Of a stretch of DNA of 8,648 nucleotides, positions 6,449 to 8,648 are shown one piece after another. Below the pieces are notes generated by a model. It saw only the letters and a list, made by a program, of their open reading frames with translations. It did no database searches and was not told the origin of the DNA. The stretch spans positions 1 through 8,648 of the forward strand of contig JAEZVS010000015.1 of assembly GCA_023443145.1 (NCBI GenBank), given 5' to 3'. Made by a program: the position numbers and the translations under genes. Source of the stretch: Bacillota bacterium. GTDB lineage: Bacteria > Bacillota > Peptococcia > Peptococcales > Peptococcaceae. How positions within the stretch are numbered: the stretch's first letter is position 1; each line of letters begins with the position of its first letter.

Positions 6449-6608
6449 AACATCTTTTGTCGTTCTGAATCCGACGGCGCAATAGACCGCAAAAAGGGGG
6501 TGGACCGCACAGCGCCTGTTTAGAATATGCGTTTCCGCACTTTACACAGGCCATCTCACGCTTGAGGCAGAATGGGCAAAAGATACGCAAAGATTAAGGA
6601 GGGTTTTT
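6449..6608 (+). other. Long 5' leader of the stalk-domain gene
   Basis: About 160 nt lie between the predicted transcription start and the ATG at 6609. The leader contains a weak GGCGC/GCGCC pairing (6476-6480 with 6512-6516) enclosing a G5 run and two GACCGCA repeats. It ends in a strong AAGGAGGG (6596-6603) 5 nt before the ATG. I recognise no riboswitch family or attenuator. Confidence 0.3.
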
Positions 6609-7907
6609 ATGTTAAGAAGAAAATGTTTTGCGTTTTGTCTCGCGGCTTCTTTGCTGGCAACGAGCCTTGTTCCGGCTTTTGCTCAGGACGTAACCGTTGA
6701 CGTCAACGGCAAAGATGTGCCCAGCACGCCCCAGGCCTATGTTCACAACGGGCGCACCATTATGCCGGCGCAGGAATTGGCCAACGCCATTCAGGCCAAG
6801 CTTTCCATGGCGGAAAACCAGGTCAGCTTCCAAAAAGATCTCATTACGCTGGACTTTTTTGTGGGTGAAAAGGGCTATCGTTTAAACGGCACCCCACAGG
6901 CGTATGATGCCGCTGCGGTGAAAACCGGGGGCACCATTGCCGTGCCGGTGCGTCCGGTGGGGGAAAGCTACCACTATGATGTGAACTGGCTGGCCCAGCA
7001 ACAGCACGTGAATATTGCCGACAAACGCCCGGTGGCCGCCTATATCGATGAAGCCAAATGCGGCGACAACTGTGTGGGTTATGTGATCAACGGCCGCACC
7101 TTGCTGCCTTTGCGCGCCATTGTGGAAGCTCTGGGCGGCCAAGTGGATTGGGACGACGCCACCCACAGTGCCACCATCACCCTTAAGGACGAAGACGGCA
7201 ATGAAACGGTGCTCGTCTTTACCTTAGGCAAAACCGTCTACACCAAAAACGGCCAAGAAGTGAGCATTGACCAGGCCCTGCTCTTAATCAACGACCACCT
7301 TTACATCCCGGTGCGCCATTTGTCTGACGCCATCAGTTGGGATGAAGAAGCCTATGCCGTTTACCTGGGCAAAGGCGCCGACGAAGCCGCTGCCAGAACC
7401 AAGGCATATCAGGAGCGGCTGGCGAAAGAAAAAGCAGAGGCTGAAAAGGCTGCCCGTGAAAAAGCGGAAGCAGAGCGCCTGGCCAAAGAACAAGCCGCCC
7501 GTGCAAAAGCCGACTATGTGGAAGAGCACATCACCCAGGGGCCGGACCGCATCATCGGCAACTGGAAAGGCTATTGGATGATAGAAGATAGATCCACCGC
7601 CAAGGCGCGTCATCAGTTCCATGTGAAAAAAGCGGCTGACGGTGATTATTATGTGGTAACCTGTAATTACAATCGCATCGATACCGCAAACAATCGTGAA
7701 AGCACCGAAACAAGCACACAACTATGGCGCGCCGTCTACGATGCGGATAAAGATGCCTACTTTTTCCAATTGATTAAAGATGATGGCAACGATTATTCAA
7801 ATGATAACCATGCTATCTGGTACCTCATTGAAGGCGATACCCTGGTACAGGTGGGCGCACCAATAGGAATCTGGAACTTAACTGTTTCCGAACTCTATCG
7901 CTTCTAA
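6609..7907 (+). CDS. Secreted protein with two stalk (copper amine oxidase N-terminal-like) domains, coiled coil and unknown C-terminal domain
   Basis: This is an exported protein of 432 residues with no assigned enzyme activity. Residues 1-25 form a signal peptide (LRRK, hydrophobic core, AFA cleavage). A first, degenerate stalk domain covers about 28-135 (NGRTIMPAQELANAI). A second, typical one covers 140-254 (INGRTLLPLRAIVEALGG, VDWDDATHSATI, LYIPVRHLSDA). It contains a close cysteine pair, C151 and C155. Residues 256-307 are a Lys/Glu/Ala-rich coiled coil with AEAEKAAREKAEAE repeats. Residues 312-432 form a separate Trp/Tyr-rich, probably beta-structured domain beginning IIGNWKGYW, which I cannot assign. 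Codon choice turns AT-richer from about nt 7570, inside this last domain. AAGGAGGG precedes the ATG by 5 nt. A surface or envelope-associated role is likely; the function is unknown. Confidence 0.88.
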   Translation: MLRRKCFAFCLAASLLATSLVPAFAQDVTVDVNGKDVPSTPQAYVHNGRTIMPAQELANAIQAKLSMAENQVSFQKDLITLDFFVGEKGYRLNGTPQAYDAAAVKTGGTIAVPVRPVGESYHYDVNWLAQQQHVNIADKRPVAAYIDEAKCGDNCVGYVINGRTLLPLRAIVEALGGQVDWDDATHSATITLKDEDGNETVLVFTLGKTVYTKNGQEVSIDQALLLINDHLYIPVRHLSDAISWDEEAYAVYLGKGADEAAARTKAYQERLAKEKAEAEKAAREKAEAERLAKEQAARAKADYVEEHITQGPDRIIGNWKGYWMIEDRSTAKARHQFHVKKAADGDYYVVTCNYNRIDTANNRESTETSTQLWRAVYDADKDAYFFQLIKDDGNDYSNDNHAIWYLIEGDTLVQVGAPIGIWNLTVSELYRF

Positions 7908-7922
7908 TCGCTATTGGTCTTG

Positions 7923-7954
7923 GCAAGAGAGGCCGGCGCGCCTCTCTTGCGCTT
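7923..7954 (+). terminator. Hairpin after the stalk-domain gene, probable weak terminator
   Basis: An 11-bp perfect stem (GCAAGAGAGGC at 7923-7933, complement at 7940-7950) with a 6-nt loop lies 15 bp after the stop codon. The following tract (GCTTTGTTG) is poor in T, so readthrough into the membrane ORF is possible. Its outer stem AAGAGA/TCTCTT matches the two terminators around the toxin-antitoxin module. Confidence 0.6.
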
Positions 7955-7973
7955 TGTTGAAGGAGGGATATGA

Positions 7974-8282
7974 ATGAAATCGTCATTGCAGAGAAAAATA
8001 CAGCGTCTTAAGAATCCACATTATGCTGCTTTTTATAATTGGCGTCAAAAGCATTTTTATACCAACATGATATTTAGCCTTACTTTCTTTTCTTCCTTTA
8101 TATTGGCAGTCTTATTGGTTAAAGAAGCACCATCAACACTACTAGATGAGCTGTTACATACCAAGTGGCACTATCCCCTATATTATCTTTCTGTTTGGGA
8201 ATTATTGGCCTATAAAGGCATGTCTCATCTAAGGGAAAACTCATTAAAAAACACTATTCTCAGTTATTACAACAACTTATAG
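7974..8282 (+). CDS. Hypothetical membrane protein, N-terminal part (frame 1 of a split gene)
   Basis: This is an unrecognised 102-residue frame. A basic N-terminus (SSLQRKIQRLK) is followed by one clear membrane segment at about residues 33-49 (IFSLTFFSSFILAVLLV) and a second moderately hydrophobic stretch near 68-80. The ATG at 7974 has AGGAGGG 6 nt upstream; an ATG at 7970 is too close and gives a 13-codon frame. The last 10 codons after the A-run at 8246-8251 read poorly (NTILSYYNNL). A shift to the -1 frame there gives a smooth continuation into the next ORF. This is therefore best viewed as the first 92 codons of a roughly 200-residue multi-pass protein. The DNA is clearly AT-richer than the left half of the window, which suggests acquisition by transfer. 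Confidence 0.6.
   Translation: MKSSLQRKIQRLKNPHYAAFYNWRQKHFYTNMIFSLTFFSSFILAVLLVKEAPSTLLDELLHTKWHYPLYYLSVWELLAYKGMSHLRENSLKNTILSYYNNL
8246..8252 (+). promoter_or_regulatory. A AAA AAC slippery heptamer at the frame junction
   Basis: Zero-frame codons TTA AAA AAC place the heptamer A AAA AAC in the exact phase required for -1 slippage. After slippage the ribosome would read AAA AAA CAC TAT and run open to 8578. The same A6 run is also where a single-base deletion or a sequencing error would most easily arise. Confidence 0.4.
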
Positions 8283-8578
8283 TGATTATTGTTCTATTTC
8301 TTTTATCTACTTTTGAACCTCTAACTCTTTTAACCTTTGGTTGCTTACTGTGGCGCATCTTTGCTATATATTCATTGTATTATATTTATAATATATTCGT
8401 TTGCAAGACAGGTGTGGCTTATATTCATTTGGGCTGGCTTACTCTGCTACCCTTGTTGTTTATTTCATTATATTCCATCGTTTCTAATGACGCCAATTGG
8501 TTAAACATCCCCGACTACTGGGAGTCAAGTCCAAAATCTTGTGTAAAAGTTCCTAGTACAATGTTTGCTATTTTCTAA
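8282..8578 (+). CDS. Hypothetical membrane protein, C-terminal part (frame 2 of a split gene), 3' end from an insertion sequence
   Basis: This is an unrecognised hydrophobic frame. The GTG at 8282 shares its G with the upstream TAG and has no good ribosome binding site. The same frame is open back to 8216, where it reads KKHYSQLLQQL just after the slippery A-run, so it is probably the continuation of the preceding ORF. It holds three likely membrane segments: IVLFLLSTFEPLTLLTFGCL, IFAIYSLYYIYNIF, and LGWLTLLPLLFISLYSIV. From about codon 81 (8520 on) the DNA looks like the terminal repeat of an insertion sequence. The final residues ESSPKSCVKVPSTMFAIF are therefore probably not native and the original protein was longer. 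Its stop overlaps the transposase stop on the other strand. Confidence 0.5.
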   Translation: MIIVLFLLSTFEPLTLLTFGCLLWRIFAIYSLYYIYNIFVCKTGVAYIHLGWLTLLPLLFISLYSIVSNDANWLNIPDYWESSPKSCVKVPSTMFAIF

Positions 8579-8648
8579 AGTTTTATGTAAGTTCTTGTAG
8601 CACCTATCCAATCTTCATGTTGATGCATCAACATGGCCCCGATTAAAC
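8520..8648 (-). mobile_element. End of an IS256/Mutator-like insertion sequence (continues past the right edge)
   Basis: The last 129 bp hold the transposase C-terminus and, beyond its stop, a segment that looks like an IS256-family end: GGGAGTCAAGTCCAAAATC, then TTGTGTAAAAG, at 8520-8549. Read outward on the minus strand this gives a TTACACAAGATTTTGGACTTG type end, as in many such elements. The element interrupts the membrane ORF. The exact boundary, the other end and the target duplication cannot be seen here. Confidence 0.5.
8575..8648 (-). CDS. IS256/Mutator-family transposase, C-terminal fragment (5' part outside window)
   Basis: On the minus strand the last 23 codons read LIGAMLMHQHEDWIG, then ATRTYIKL and a TAG stop (8577-8575). 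The pattern (L-L/I-G-A-x-L-M-x2-x-x-E-x-W, then a short tail with an aromatic residue) is the usual end of IS256-type DDE transposases. Only this tail is in the window, so no catalytic residue can be checked and the identification rests on the motif alone. Its stop overlaps the stop of the convergent membrane ORF. Confidence 0.6.
   Translation of the reverse strand, partial: LIGAMLMHQHEDWIGATRTYIKL

Noticed and set aside
6256..6513. Direct repeat GACCGCACAGC at 6256-6266 and 6503-6513
   Set aside because: An 11-base match is expected several times by chance in a window of this size.
6332..6523. 63-codon plus-strand frame in the intergenic region
   Set aside because: It runs through the TATAAT promoter and leader, has no ribosome binding site, and the product is not protein-like.
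8616..8635. Perfect 20-bp palindrome CATGTTGATGCATCAACATG
   Set aside because: It lies inside the transposase C-terminal codons and follows from the LMHQH codon choice. It is not at the element end and no regulatory role is supported.

Overview
The window comes from a bacterium that looks like a moderately high-GC member of the Bacillota (Clostridia or Negativicutes type). The evidence is a housekeeping block in the Firmicutes order (Orn/Lys/Arg decarboxylase, holB, ricT, trmN6), strong AGGAGG-type ribosome binding sites, TTGACA/TATAAT-like promoters, and secreted proteins carrying the 'copper amine oxidase N-terminal' (stalk) domain common in those classes. Genus and species cannot be read from the sequence.

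Left half (1-4044, minus strand): a tight operon transcribed right to left. It runs from a PLP-dependent Orn/Lys/Arg decarboxylase (YaaO type), through the DNA polymerase III delta' subunit (holB) and the PSP1-domain protein RicT/YaaT, to a tRNA1(Val)-type adenine-N6 methyltransferase (trmN6/yabB) cut by the window edge. Two junctions can use ATGA overlaps. The holB-ricT junction instead has a 96-bp gap with a promoter-like sequence whose -10 box sits inside a perfect 11-bp inverted repeat. RicT ends in a roughly 140-residue charged tail in place of the usual C-terminal segment.

Middle (4180-6150, plus strand): divergent from that operon is a secreted stalk-domain/M23 endopeptidase with all catalytic residues and a strong terminator. 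Then comes a RelB/DinJ-YafQ type II toxin-antitoxin module preceded by a 35-bp perfect palindrome, the likely operator. The antitoxin is intact. The toxin frame is recognisable and full length, but is interrupted by two in-frame TGA codons. A near-exact copy of the peptidase terminator follows the toxin, so the module sits between two direct repeats.

Right half (6150-8648): an intergenic region of over 400 bp with a promoter and a long leader precedes a secreted 432-residue protein with two stalk domains, a charged coiled coil and an unrecognised C-terminal domain. Base composition becomes clearly AT-richer within the last third of this gene and stays so downstream. There, a multi-pass membrane protein gene is split into two frames exactly at an A AAA AAC slippery heptamer. 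Its 3' end appears to be cut by an insertion sequence: the right edge encodes, on the minus strand, the C-terminus of an IS256/Mutator-like transposase, and its probable terminal repeat supplies the last codons of the membrane ORF.

No tRNA, rRNA, riboswitch or CRISPR array was seen. The least ordinary parts are the broken toxin between duplicated terminators and the split membrane gene at the IS junction.
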